From positions 62,001 through 126,000 of the forward strand of contig NZ_AULB01000025.1 of assembly GCF_000425065.1 (NCBI RefSeq): a stretch of DNA of 64,000 bases, read 5' to 3'. The stretch comes from Actinomadura rifamycini DSM 43936. Its GTDB lineage: Bacteria > Actinomycetota > Actinomycetes > Streptosporangiales > Streptosporangiaceae. Positions 42,162 through 51,041 of the stretch are shown here, in pieces. The position numbers and the translations under genes were made by a program. A model generated the notes under the pieces. The model saw nothing but the letters and a program-made list of their open reading frames with translations. It searched no databases and was not told where the DNA came from. How positions within the stretch are numbered: position 1 is the first letter of the stretch; every line of letters starts with the position of its first letter.

Positions 42162-44730
42162 CCCGTACACGCCCCGCCACGGACGTCCGCCCGCAGGGCA
42201 GGGCCGTCCCGGGCCGGCGCCGTCCGGACCGCCCGGGCAGGACCAGTGGAACCGGCCGCAGCCGCAGCAGCCGCAGGCCCGGCCCGGCGGCGCCCCGCAG
42301 GGGCAGGGTCAGTGGGACCGGCCGCAGGGCGGCCCGCAGGCACCGCACCCGGGGCACGGCGCCGCCCAGGCGCCTCCCGGTGGGGGAGCGCCCGGCCAGG
42401 GTCAGTGGGACCGGCCGCAGGCACCGCAGGCCGGCCCCGGCGGTCCGCCGCCGCCCGGACGCGCGCCGCAGTACGGCCACGGCCCCGCCGACGGCCGTCC
42501 GAGCCAGACCGACCCGCGCCGCGCCCAGCACGGCCCCGCCGGCGGGCAAGGGCAGGGGCAGGGCCAGTGGGACCGGCCGCAGGCGCCCCGGCCGCCGCAG
42601 CCGCCGCCGGGCCCCGCCGGGGGACGTCCCGGGCAGGGGCGCTCGGACACCGCGCAGTTCGGACGCGGGCCCGCGGGCGGCCCTCCCGCCCACGGGCACC
42701 CGGGGCAGGGCGCGCAGCACCCGCCCGGCCAGGGCCGCTCGCACACGGCGCAGTTCGGCGTCCCGCAGCCCGCCCCCGGATACGGGCAGGGCAGCCCCGG
42801 CGAGCAGGGCCGCGGACAGGGCGGCGGACAGGGCATGCCCGGACGTCCGGGACCCGGACACCCGGGGCACCCGGGGCACCCGGGGCAGGGCGGGGCTCCC
42901 GGCCACGACGCGTTCGGACGTCCGGCCCCGCAGGGCGCCCCCCGCGCGCCGGGCGTCCCGCCGCCCGCCGTGGCGGACGAGACGGCCGTCGACATGCCCG
43001 CCCCCGGCGGGACCGCCCCGGCGGAGACCATGGTCGACGGCATCCCGGTCGTCCCCCCGGACGGCGGGGGCGCCGCGGACGGCGGCGGCTCGTCGGGCGG
43101 CTCGTCCGGCGGGATCCTGAAGTCCGGCGCGATCATGGCGGTGGGCACGCTCGCGTCCCGGGTGACCGGGTTCCTGCGGACGGCCGTCATCGTCGCGGCG
43201 CTCGGCACGGGACTGCTGGCGAACGCCTACAACACCGCCAACACGATCCCGAACCAGATCTACGACCTGCTGCTCGGCGGCATCCTGACGAGCATCGTCG
43301 TCCCGCTGCTGGTGCGCGCCAAGGAGCGCGACCGGACGTACGGGGAGCGGTACGAGCAGCGCGTGTTCACGCTCGCGGTGCTCGGGCTGGGCGCCCTGAC
43401 GCTGGTGTCGGTGCTGTTCGCGCCGGTGTTCATCGACATCCTCGGCAGCAGCTTCACCGGCGACCAGCGCGACGTCGCGATCCTGTTCGCGCGGTTCTTC
43501 CTGCCGCAGATCTTCTTCTACGGCATCGGGGCGTTCGCGGGCGCGATCCTGAACTCGCGCGGCAGCTTCGGGGCGCCGATGTGGGCGCCCGTCCTGAACA
43601 ACCTGGTCGTCATCGCGGTCGGCGGCGCGTTCCTGGCGATCACCGCCGGGCCGGTCGACCCGGGCTCGATCTCCGACGAGATGCTGCTCCTGCTGTCGGC
43701 CGGCACCACCGGCGGCATCGTCCTGCAGACGCTGGCGCTGTGGCCGTCGCTGCGCAAGGTCGGCTTCCGCTGGCGCCCCCGGCTGGACTTCCAGAAGGGG
43801 GAGATCGGCGAGGTCGCGCGGATGGCGGGCTGGACGCTGCTGTACGTCGCGCTGACGCAGAGCGCGCTCGTCGTCATCACGCGGCTCACGAACATGGCCG
43901 GGAACAACGCCGTGGAGGCGGGCCTCGGCGAGGGCTACGGGTACACGCCGTACTTCAACGCCTACCAGCTGTTCCAGCTCCCGTACGCGATCGTCGGCGT
44001 GTCGGTGATCACGGCGCTGCTGCCGCGGATGAGCCGGTTCGCCGCGGAGGGCAAGGTCGCGGACCTGCGCGCCGCGTTCTCCGGCGGCCTGCGCCTCTCC
44101 TCGGTGATCATCATGCCGGCGGCGGCGCTGATGCTGGTGCTCGGCCCGGAGATCACGACGGTGCTGTTCGCGCACGGCAACGCCACGTCCGACGACGCGC
44201 TCGTCATCGCGCGGATCATGCAGATGTTCGCGATCGCGCTCGTGCCGTTCTCCACCTACCAGCTGATGCTGCGGGTGTTCTACGCGCACGGCGACACGCG
44301 GACGCCCGCCCTGATCGGGTTCGTCACCGTCGGCTGCAACATCGCGCTCGCCGTCACCGCCTACGCCGTCCTGGACGTCACGTGGGTCGTCGTCGGCATC
44401 GCCGCGGGCCTCGGCATCGCGAACGCCGCCGGCGCGGTGACGTCCTGGCTGGTGCTGCGCCGCATGCTCGGCGGGATGGACGGGCGGCGCATCGTCGGCG
44501 GGCACCTGAAGCTGCTCGCGGCCGTCGTCCCGCTCGCCGGGTTCGCGTACGCGACGCACCTCGCCGTGGACGCCCTGATCGGCGTCGACTCGATGCCCGC
44601 GGCGCTGCTCACGCTGGTCGTGGGGTCCGCCGGCGGCGGGGCGCTCTACCTGGTGGCCGCGAAGCTGCTGCGGGTCGAGGAGGTGCAGACGATGGTCTCC
44701 ACGTTCGCCCGGCGTATCCCGGGACGCTGA
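41920..44730 (+). CDS. murJ: Lipid II flippase MurJ with long cytoplasmic N-terminal tail
   Basis: 936 residues. Residues 1-397 are a disordered Gln/Pro/Gly-rich head with repeats GQGQWDRPQ (four or five), two HTAQFG/DTAQFG motifs, and ETAVDMP and ETMVDGIP near its end. The MviN/MurJ core (398-936) begins ILKSGAIMAVGTLASRVTGFLRTAVIVAALG and shows about 14 helices; ANTIPNQIYDLLLGGILTSIVVPLLVR and FYAHGDTRTPALIG are family motifs. It flips lipid II to the outer membrane face. GTG at 41920 follows GGAGG; the start lies inside DUF6049. Heads of this type sit on MurJ of several actinomycetes, and M. tuberculosis has instead a C-terminal pseudokinase on MurJ. Confidence 0.95.
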   Translation: MTGRREWDQERPEDRGESPAPGSPDPAYPTPSSQGPPPGTPTGRGPSPAQGRPQDPADPTRGYPGQAPPAPTPGQATPPADPYTPRHGRPPAGQGRPGPAPSGPPGQDQWNRPQPQQPQARPGGAPQGQGQWDRPQGGPQAPHPGHGAAQAPPGGGAPGQGQWDRPQAPQAGPGGPPPPGRAPQYGHGPADGRPSQTDPRRAQHGPAGGQGQGQGQWDRPQAPRPPQPPPGPAGGRPGQGRSDTAQFGRGPAGGPPAHGHPGQGAQHPPGQGRSHTAQFGVPQPAPGYGQGSPGEQGRGQGGGQGMPGRPGPGHPGHPGHPGQGGAPGHDAFGRPAPQGAPRAPGVPPPAVADETAVDMPAPGGTAPAETMVDGIPVVPPDGGGAADGGGSSGGSSGGILKSGAIMAVGTLASRVTGFLRTAVIVAALGTGLLANAYNTANTIPNQIYDLLLGGILTSIVVPLLVRAKERDRTYGERYEQRVFTLAVLGLGALTLVSVLFAPVFIDILGSSFTGDQRDVAILFARFFLPQIFFYGIGAFAGAILNSRGSFGAPMWAPVLNNLVVIAVGGAFLAITAGPVDPGSISDEMLLLLSAGTTGGIVLQTLALWPSLRKVGFRWRPRLDFQKGEIGEVARMAGWTLLYVALTQSALVVITRLTNMAGNNAVEAGLGEGYGYTPYFNAYQLFQLPYAIVGVSVITALLPRMSRFAAEGKVADLRAAFSGGLRLSSVIIMPAAALMLVLGPEITTVLFAHGNATSDDALVIARIMQMFAIALVPFSTYQLMLRVFYAHGDTRTPALIGFVTVGCNIALAVTAYAVLDVTWVVVGIAAGLGIANAAGAVTSWLVLRRMLGGMDGRRIVGGHLKLLAAVVPLAGFAYATHLAVDALIGVDSMPAALLTLVVGSAGGGALYLVAAKLLRVEEVQTMVSTFARRIPGR

Positions 44731-44936
44731 CCGTCCGGTGACTACCGGACGGCGGTAAAGCGCGGCAAAGTACACGGGACGCGCGCCGATAAGGCGGCCG
44801 CCCGGGCGGTTAGCCACTACCATGTGGGGGACTACGGCTTGCGGGGCGACACCCTGGGGAACGCAAAGAGGAGGGTCGGAGGCGTAAGCTGCCACGCCAC
44901 GGACATGGGATCTGACCACCTGCGCAGGACGTTGCC

Positions 44937-46595
44937 TTGAGCACGTCGATGATCGAGCCCGGTAATCGTCTCGCCGGTCGCTACCGGCTTGAGAAGCGCA
45001 TCAAGGACTCTGGCGGCTCCACCCTGTGGAAGGCCGTCGACGAGATCCTCGCGCGGGCCGTCGCGGTCCGCACCTTCGACCCCGAGTTCCCCCGGATCGC
45101 CGAGGTCGTCACGTCCGCCCGGTCCGCCAGCCGGCTCACCGACCCCCGCCTCACCCAGGTGTTCGACGCCGACGACAGCGGCGAGAGCGCCTACGTGGTC
45201 AGCGAGTGGGTCGTCGGGGAGACGCTGGAGGGCATGCTCGCCAAGGCGCCGCTGGAGCCCGGCCGCGCCGCGACCCTGCTGTACGAGGCGTCCGAGGCGA
45301 TGGCCGCCGCGCACGCCGCCGGCCTGTCGCACCTGTGCCTCGCGCCCGGCGACCTCGTCTGGACGACCGGCGGCACCGTGAAGCTGCTCGGCATCGCCAC
45401 CGACGCCGTCCTGCGCGACCGCACCAGCGCCGACCCGGCCGCCGAGGACGTCCGCGGGCTCGGCCGGCTGCTGTACGCGGCGCTCACCGCGCACTGGCCC
45501 GGCGGCCCCGACGCGCCCGGCGCGTCCACCGTGCTGCCCGCCGCGCCCGCGACGGACGGCGTCCCGCATCCGCCGCGGCAGGTCCAGGCGGGGATCTCGC
45601 ACGCGGTCGACGCGATCGTGTGCCGCTGCCTCGGCATCGAGCAGGGCGCACCCGGCGGCGAGCCGATCGCCACGCCCGCGGAGCTGACGAAGGCGCTGCG
45701 CGGCGTCCCGCGCACCCCGCTGCCGCTGTTCGCCGGGCTCGGCTCCACCCAGCCGCCGCCGCGCCGGCCCGCCGCGAAGCCGGCCCCGCCGCCGCACCGC
45801 CCGCACCACACCCACCAGCCGAACCGCGCCGACCACGGGCACCGCGCGGCGCCCCCGCCGCCGCGGCGCCCCCCGTCCCCGGACGCGACCGCGCAGATCC
45901 CGCAGCGCGCCGCCCGGCACGACGCCGCGCAGCCGACGCGGCCCGCGCGGCACACGCCGTCCGGCCACCGCGCGCCCGGCGACCCCGCCGCCCGCAAGCC
46001 CGCCAACCGCGCGCTGATGGGCATCGCCGCGGCCGCCCTCACCGTCATCGTCGGCGTCGGCGCCTGGGCGCTGACCAGCAGCGGCGACGACACGAACGGC
46101 GATCCGAACGGCGGCGTCACCGACCCGGCGCAGCAGACGAACAGCGCCGCGCCGTCCCCCAGCGCGCTGCGTCCGCAGGGCATCGAGGCGGCCGAGAAGC
46201 CGATCGGCAACCACCCGGACGCCACGATCCGCAAGAACAAGGAAACGCTGATCGACGGCAGCCCGTCCGGCGGGTGGGAGACCCAGACCTACGCCGACAC
46301 CGGTTTCGGCAGGCTCACCGAGGGCCTGGGCGTCACGCTCGACATGGGCAAGCCCGTCAACGTCGCGAGCGTCAAGGTCGCCTGCCCCGTCTCCGGCGGA
46401 ACCCTCCAGGTCAAGGTCGGCGACAGCGCGTCCCCCGAGGCGATGAAGCCCATCGGGCAGCAGCCCTGCAACAAGGGCGAGCTGACGTTCACCGCGAACC
46501 CGGCGGCCACCGGCCAGTACGTCCTCGCGTGGTTCACCGAACTCCCCGGGACGCTGAAGGGGCGCCTCGGCGAGGTCACCGTCTACGGCAATTGA
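44937..46595 (+). CDS. Membrane pseudokinase of the PknB family
   Basis: 552 residues. Residues 12-270 have the Ser/Thr-kinase fold, but the catalytic residues are missing: the VAxK lysine is Arg (AVAVRTF), HRDLKPxN reads HLCLAPGDLVW and DFG reads LGIAT. A Pro/His-rich linker, a transmembrane helix (about 358-382) and an extracellular beta-rich domain (about 415-552, discoidin/CBM-like: LIDGSPSGGWETQTYADTGFG...VTVYGN) follow. It corresponds to the pseudokinase half of M. tuberculosis Rv3910, which is fused to MurJ there and binds FhaA when phosphorylated. Split from MurJ here by 206 bp. TTG start with AGGA upstream. Confidence 0.9.
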   Translation: MSTSMIEPGNRLAGRYRLEKRIKDSGGSTLWKAVDEILARAVAVRTFDPEFPRIAEVVTSARSASRLTDPRLTQVFDADDSGESAYVVSEWVVGETLEGMLAKAPLEPGRAATLLYEASEAMAAAHAAGLSHLCLAPGDLVWTTGGTVKLLGIATDAVLRDRTSADPAAEDVRGLGRLLYAALTAHWPGGPDAPGASTVLPAAPATDGVPHPPRQVQAGISHAVDAIVCRCLGIEQGAPGGEPIATPAELTKALRGVPRTPLPLFAGLGSTQPPPRRPAAKPAPPPHRPHHTHQPNRADHGHRAAPPPPRRPPSPDATAQIPQRAARHDAAQPTRPARHTPSGHRAPGDPAARKPANRALMGIAAAALTVIVGVGAWALTSSGDDTNGDPNGGVTDPAQQTNSAAPSPSALRPQGIEAAEKPIGNHPDATIRKNKETLIDGSPSGGWETQTYADTGFGRLTEGLGVTLDMGKPVNVASVKVACPVSGGTLQVKVGDSASPEAMKPIGQQPCNKGELTFTANPAATGQYVLAWFTELPGTLKGRLGEVTVYGN

Positions 46596-46657
46596 TCCCG
46601 GACGCCGCCCCCCGGCCGTTGGTGATCTCCGGATGGGCGAAGTCTCTGACCTGTGAC

Positions 46658-46682
46658 GGGAAGTCGCCGTTGTCTGTATCGT
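46658..46682 (+). promoter_or_regulatory. Possible SigM autoregulatory promoter
   Basis: GGGAAGT (46658-46664) and CGT (46680-46682) with a 15-bp gap resemble the ECF SigM promoter pattern (GGGAAC, N15-16, CGTC) seen in mycobacteria. It lies 90 bp before the sigM start; a mismatch in the -35 weakens the case. Confidence 0.4.
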
Positions 46683-46772
46683 GCCTCTGAGCAGATTGTC
46701 CCCCTCCCCCCAGGATTCCGTGGTGTCTTCCCCAGCAGGCGCGGCCGGTCGCGGACGAGAAGGCGGTCGCTC

Positions 46773-47396
46773 ATGGCGTCGGTGAGCATGCGCCCCGTCG
46801 ACGAGGTTCCCGACAAGGAGCTGCTGGCCCGGCACGCGCAAGGGGACCCGCACGCCTTCTCCGTCCTCGTGCAGCGGCACCGGGACCGGATGTGGGCGGT
46901 CGCGCTGCGCACCGTCGGCGACCCGGAGGAGGCCGCCGACGCCCTGCAGGACGCCTGCCTGTCGGCGTTCCGCGCCGCCGGGCGGTTCCGCGGCGACGCC
47001 GCCGTCACCACCTGGCTGCACCGCATCGTGGTGAACGCGTGCCTCGACCGGATCCGCCGCAAGTCCGTCCGGCCCGCCACCCCGATGGGGGACGACGCCA
47101 CCTTCGACGCCGTCGCGCCGAAGATGCCCGACCCGACCGACGCGCACGGCGTCTCCCTGGACGTCCGCACCGCGCTGCTCCAGCTGCCGTTCGAGCAGCG
47201 GGCCGCGCTCGTCCTCGTCGACATGATGGGGTATTCGGTCGATGACGCGGCGCGCGTCCTCGACGTCCCACCTGGAACGATCAAGAGCCGGTGCGCCCGC
47301 GGGCGGGCCCGGCTCGCGCCGCTCCTTCGCCACCACCGGAACCGCCGGGACCCGAAAAACGTCGGAGGTGTGGAAGGAGGTGGCATGCCCAAGTGA
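46773..47396 (+). CDS. sigM: ECF sigma factor SigM
   Basis: 207 residues. Region 2 (about 25-95) includes FSVLVQRHRDRMWAVALRTVGDPEEAADALQDACLSAFRAAGRFRG and TTWLHRIVVNACLDRIRR; region 4 is LPFEQRAALVLVDMMGYSVDDAARVLDVPPGTIKSRCARGRARL. Its order pseudokinase-sigM-anti-sigma-trxB-trxA is that of the mycobacterial sigM locus; SigM there responds to late growth and envelope stress. ATG at 46773 follows AAGGCGG. The stop overlaps the anti-sigma GTG by 4 bp. Confidence 0.93.
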   Translation: MASVSMRPVDEVPDKELLARHAQGDPHAFSVLVQRHRDRMWAVALRTVGDPEEAADALQDACLSAFRAAGRFRGDAAVTTWLHRIVVNACLDRIRRKSVRPATPMGDDATFDAVAPKMPDPTDAHGVSLDVRTALLQLPFEQRAALVLVDMMGYSVDDAARVLDVPPGTIKSRCARGRARLAPLLRHHRNRRDPKNVGGVEGGGMPK

Positions 47397-48184
47397 ACCC
47401 CGCACATGTGGACTACGAGGTCCTCGCCGACCTGGCCGAGGGACTGCTCGAAGACGATCAAGCCGCCTCCGTCAACGCGCACCTGGAAACCTGCGCCGAC
47501 TGCCGGGACCGATCCGCCGACCTCGCGGACGTCTCCCGGATCCTGGCGGAGGCACCCGTCCCCTCCATGCCCGCCGAGCTGGCTGAGCGCATCGACACCG
47601 CCCTTGCGGAGGAGTCGCTGAACAACGCCACCGTGGTGAGCCTGGAGCAGCGGCGCGGTAGGCGGCATTGGCGGATCCTGTCGGCGGCGGCCGCGACGGT
47701 CGTCGTGCTCGGTGGCGCCGGGTTGGTCGGCGGCATCACCCTGGACGAGATGAACGGCGACCACGGCCAGGCGTCCACGCCCGCCCACGACCCGGCGGAC
47801 GCGTCCGGCGAGGAGGGCGCGTCGGGTGCCCCGCCGCCCGGGCAGGGTTCGTCGCCGGGCTCGCAGATCATGGGTGGATCCGCGTTCTCCGTCGTGCACA
47901 GCGGCACCGGCTACCGCGCGGGCACGCTGACCGCGCAGGTCGACGGCCTCGCCGGCCGCGCCGGGAAGCTCCCGGCCGCGCCGCCCGGCGGCCGGCTGGC
48001 CGACTGCGTCCAGGGCGTCACCGGGGGACGTGCGCCCGACCTGGTCGACCAGGCCGAGTACGAGGGCCGGCAGGCCACCGTGATAGCGCTGCGCGGTGAA
48101 GGGACAGGGGGGTGGAACATCTGGGTCGTCGGCCCGGAATGTTCTGCCCGGAACCAGCACCTCCTCAAGCGGGTCGGCGGCTGA
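47393..48184 (+). CDS. Zinc-finger anti-sigma factor for SigM
   Basis: 263 residues. The N-terminal anti-sigma (ZAS) domain has His30-x3-Cys34-x2-Cys37 (AHLETCADC). A transmembrane helix at about 94-115 (ILSAAAATVVVLGGAGLVGGI) separates it from a Pro/Gly/Ser extracellular part of about 145 residues whose fold I do not recognise. It holds SigM at the membrane until a signal arrives. Start GTG within the sigM stop (GTGA), so production of both is matched. Followed by a strong terminator. Confidence 0.92.
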   Translation: MNPAHVDYEVLADLAEGLLEDDQAASVNAHLETCADCRDRSADLADVSRILAEAPVPSMPAELAERIDTALAEESLNNATVVSLEQRRGRRHWRILSAAAATVVVLGGAGLVGGITLDEMNGDHGQASTPAHDPADASGEEGASGAPPPGQGSSPGSQIMGGSAFSVVHSGTGYRAGTLTAQVDGLAGRAGKLPAAPPGGRLADCVQGVTGGRAPDLVDQAEYEGRQATVIALRGEGTGGWNIWVVGPECSARNQHLLKRVGG

Positions 48185-48197
48185 CCCGCCTTCCCAC

Positions 48198-48247
48198 GGA
48201 CGGACGAAAGCCCCCGGGTGGCGACACCCGGGGGCTTTCGTCCGTCC
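48198..48247. terminator. Strong bidirectional terminator
   Basis: A perfect 23-bp stem (48198-48220 with 48225-48247) carries a GCGA tetraloop, with AAAGCCCCCGGG in the arm. It separates the anti-sigma gene from the convergent hydrolase. Confidence 0.92.
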
Positions 48248-48281
48248 GGTCGGAGTTCCGTCGGGTCGGAGTTCCGTCCGG

Positions 48282-48854
48282 TCAGAGCGACGCGACGAAG
48301 TCGAGCGCGATCGTCCACGCCCGTTCGGCGGCCTCCGCGTCATGGTCGGGCAGGTCGGGATCGGTGAACAGGTGCCCGGCGCCGGGGTAGCGGAAGATCT
48401 CCACGTCGGCGCCCGCCTTGCGCATCCGCAGGTACCAGGCGTTCAGCCAGTCGACGGGCTCGAACGTGTCCGGGTCGGCGACGTGGAGCTGCACCGGGAT
48501 GTCGGTGGACGCGTCGTCCGGCAGGTCGGACGTGCCGTGCATGAGCAGCAGCCCGCCCGCCTTCCCGTCGGCGAGCGCGACGGTCTGCGCGATGGCCGCG
48601 CCCAGCGAGAACCCCGCGTAGACGAGCCCGCCCGGCTCCGTCAGCGGCGCCGCCGCCGCGACCGCCCGCCGCAGCAGCTCGTCCCGCCCGATCTCCTCGT
48701 TGATCTCCCGTCCCTCGTCCATCGTCGCGGCGACACGCCCGCCGTACAGGTCGGGGACATGGACCTCGTGCCCGGCGGCGCGCAGGCGGTCCGCCGCGCC
48801 GTGCACCGCCGGTCGGAGACCGTAGATGGAGTGGAAGAGGAGAATGCGTGCCAT
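48282..48854 (-). CDS. Dienelactone hydrolase family protein
   Basis: 190 residues, alpha/beta hydrolase. It begins MARILLFHSIYGLRPAVHGAADRLRAAGHEVHVPDLYGG; the nucleophile elbow is AGFSLGAAIA (Ser in place of the usual Cys of dienelactone hydrolase), the acid is probably in VADPDTFEP and the His is in YPGAGHLFTDPDLP. The length is short but complete. It lies convergent to the sigM operon and divergent from trxB. Substrate unknown; small-ester hydrolase is the safest call. Confidence 0.9.
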   Translation of the reverse strand: MARILLFHSIYGLRPAVHGAADRLRAAGHEVHVPDLYGGRVAATMDEGREINEEIGRDELLRRAVAAAAPLTEPGGLVYAGFSLGAAIAQTVALADGKAGGLLLMHGTSDLPDDASTDIPVQLHVADPDTFEPVDWLNAWYLRMRKAGADVEIFRYPGAGHLFTDPDLPDHDAEAAERAWTIALDFVASL

Positions 48855-48979
48855 GGGCCACAGCCTACGGCCGGTGGGGGACGCCGCCTGCGGGAATCAC
48901 CACGGCCTAGGATCGGTTGACGCGACTGGCGGGCCGGGTCAGTGCGGCACCGAGCGCGAACGAGGAGAGGCAAAGAACA

Positions 48980-49930
48980 GTGAGCGACGTCCGTAACGTC
49001 ATCATCATCGGCTCCGGCCCCGCGGGCTACACGGCCGCCGTCTACGCGGCCCGCGGCGACCTGAAGCCGCTCGTCTTCGAGGGGTCGGTCACCGCCGGCG
49101 GCGCGCTGATGAACACCACCGACGTGGAGAACTTCCCCGGGTTCCCGGACGGGATCATGGGGCCGGACCTGATGGACAACCTGCGCAAGCAGGCCGAGCG
49201 GTTCGGTGCCGAGCTCATCGCCGACGACGTCACCGAGGTCGACCTCAACGCCGACCCGAAGATCGTCAAGGTCGGCGACGACGTGTACCGCGCGCGCGCC
49301 GTCATCGTCGCGACCGGCTCCGGTTACCGCGAGCTGGGCCTGCCCGACGAGCAGCGGCTCTCCGGCCGCGGCGTCTCCTGGTGCGCCACCTGCGACGGCT
49401 TCTTCTTCCGCGAGCAGGACATCGCCGTCGTCGGCGGCGGCGACACCGCGATGGAGGAGGCGATCTTCCTGACCAAGTTCGCCCGCACCGTCACCGTCGT
49501 CCACCGCCGGGACGAGCTCCGCGCGTCCAAGATCATGCAGGACCGGGCGTTCGCCAACGACAAGATCAAGTTCCGGTGGGACAGCGAGGTCACCGCGATC
49601 CACGGCGACGACCGCGTGCAGGGCGTGACCCTGCGCAACGTCAAGACCGGCGAAGAGGACCGCCTCGACATCACCGGCCTGTTCATCGCGATCGGGCACG
49701 ACCCGCGCAGCGAACTGTTCGCCGGGCAGCTCGAGACCGACCCCGACGGCTACCTGCTCGTCGACGCGCCCACAACCAAGACGAAGGTTCCCGGCGTGTT
49801 CGCGTGCGGCGACGTCGTCGACCACATCTACCGCCAGGCCGTCACCGCCGCCGGCAGCGGCTGCTCCGCCGCCATCGACGCCGAGCGCTGGCTGCAGGAC
49901 CGCGACGCCGAGGCCGCCCAGCAGTCCTGA
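48980..49930 (+). CDS. trxB: Thioredoxin reductase
   Basis: 316 residues of the low-molecular-weight NADPH/FAD enzyme. IIGSGPAGYTAAVYAAR (9-25) binds FAD, WCATCDG has the redox pair Cys135-Cys138, VVGGGDTAMEEAIFLT binds NADPH and VFACGDVVDHIYRQAVTAAGSGC is the second FAD motif. It transfers electrons to the thioredoxin gene product 83 bp downstream. GTG at 48980 follows GAGGAGAGG. Together with sigM this is the redox part of the conserved block. Confidence 0.96.
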   Translation: MSDVRNVIIIGSGPAGYTAAVYAARGDLKPLVFEGSVTAGGALMNTTDVENFPGFPDGIMGPDLMDNLRKQAERFGAELIADDVTEVDLNADPKIVKVGDDVYRARAVIVATGSGYRELGLPDEQRLSGRGVSWCATCDGFFFREQDIAVVGGGDTAMEEAIFLTKFARTVTVVHRRDELRASKIMQDRAFANDKIKFRWDSEVTAIHGDDRVQGVTLRNVKTGEEDRLDITGLFIAIGHDPRSELFAGQLETDPDGYLLVDAPTTKTKVPGVFACGDVVDHIYRQAVTAAGSGCSAAIDAERWLQDRDAEAAQQS

Positions 49931-50013
49931 TCCGCCCGACGTCGGCCCGCCCGCACGAACCCGGGCCGGACGACCGTCCGTCCGGCCCGCCCCGCGACCA
50001 CGAAGGAGACACC

Positions 50014-50340
50014 ATGAAAGCCGTGACCGACGCCGACTTCGAGACCGAGGTCCTGCAGAGCGACAAGCCCGTCCTCGTCGACTTCTGGGCCGAGTGGTGC
50101 GGCCCGTGCAAGATGGTCGCGCCCATCCTCGAGGAGATCGCCGCCGAGCACGGCGACAGCATCGAGATCGTCAAGATGAACGTCGACGAGAACCCGAAGG
50201 TGCCGGCGGAGTACGGCGTCATGCAGATCCCGACGATGAACGTCTACCAGGGCGGCGAGGTCGTCAAGCAGATCATGGGCGCCAAGCCCAAGGCATCGCT
50301 CGTCCGCGACCTGGCGGAGTTCCTCGGCGCCAAGTCCTGA
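50014..50340 (+). CDS. trxA: Thioredoxin
   Basis: 108 residues. WCGPC has the redox cysteines Cys29 and Cys32; DFWAEWCGPCK and the cis-Pro in MQIPTMNVYQGGEVV are complete. AAGGAGACACC precedes the ATG. It is reduced by the adjacent TrxB and is the partner for ribonucleotide reductase and other thiol enzymes. Confidence 0.97.
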   Translation: MKAVTDADFETEVLQSDKPVLVDFWAEWCGPCKMVAPILEEIAAEHGDSIEIVKMNVDENPKVPAEYGVMQIPTMNVYQGGEVVKQIMGAKPKASLVRDLAEFLGAKS

Positions 50341-50435
50341 ACGTCCGCAGGGCGACGGTCCGGTCGCCGATCCCACCGCTCCGGCGGTAGGGTCGGCGAC
50401 CGATTCGTTTCCGCGGCCCGTGGAGGTATCCCACC

Positions 50436-51041
50436 GTGCCCCTGCCCGAAGACCTGGACGACCCGAAACTCCTGTGGACGCGCGCGTCGGTGCTGGCCGT
50501 CGGTGCCGCCGCCGACGTCGTCCCCGGCGGGACGACCGTCGACGACGACGGCGTCCGCGCCGCCGGACCGGACGGCTGGTGCAGGGTCACGCTGGCCCCG
50601 GACGGCGAAGCCGTCCTCAGCGGCGGCGAGAGTGACGGCGAGGACGACGGCGAGGGCGCGCCCGCGCTCGACGGGCTCCCCGAACGGCTCGACTGGGACG
50701 GCCTCCGCGACGGCGCCGGATACGTCTGCTGGTACACCGGCGGCGCCTGGCACGGGCCCGGCGGCGTCGACGCGCCCGCGGGCGTCCTCACCGACGACGA
50801 CGCGACGATCGGCGAACTGGCCGACGACACGAACGGTCGCCGCGCCGTCGCGGACGTCCTCGCCAAGGCCCGCGAGAACACCCTCCGCCCCGCCGACGTC
50901 ACCGCGATGCTCGGCGTCCTCGACCCGGACGTCGGCGCCGACGCCGCACGGACGCGCGCCGCGCTCGACGCGGCCGTCCGGACCGGGCTCCTCGCCGGCA
51001 CGAAGCCCCCGCTCCTCGGCGAGGCCCTCAGAAGCCGTTAA
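50436..51041 (+). CDS. Hypothetical protein
   Basis: 201 residues, Asp-rich and soluble. I do not recognise the family. The N-terminal 130 residues are predicted beta-rich (WTRASVLAVGAAADVVPGGTTVDDDGVRA, GAGYVCWYTGGAWHGPGGV); the C-terminal 75 residues are helical (TIGELADDTNGRRAVADVLAKARENT..., VGADAARTRAALDAAVRTGLLAG). GTG start with GGAGG. It occupies the position of cwlM in mycobacteria but has no amidase features. Its stop overlaps the convergent acetyltransferase by 4 bp. Confidence 0.85.
   Translation: MPLPEDLDDPKLLWTRASVLAVGAAADVVPGGTTVDDDGVRAAGPDGWCRVTLAPDGEAVLSGGESDGEDDGEGAPALDGLPERLDWDGLRDGAGYVCWYTGGAWHGPGGVDAPAGVLTDDDATIGELADDTNGRRAVADVLAKARENTLRPADVTAMLGVLDPDVGADAARTRAALDAAVRTGLLAGTKPPLLGEALRSR

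Noticed and set aside
41848..44730. MurJ start at 41848
   Set aside because: GTG at 41920 has GGAGG at ideal distance; the earlier start lacks one.
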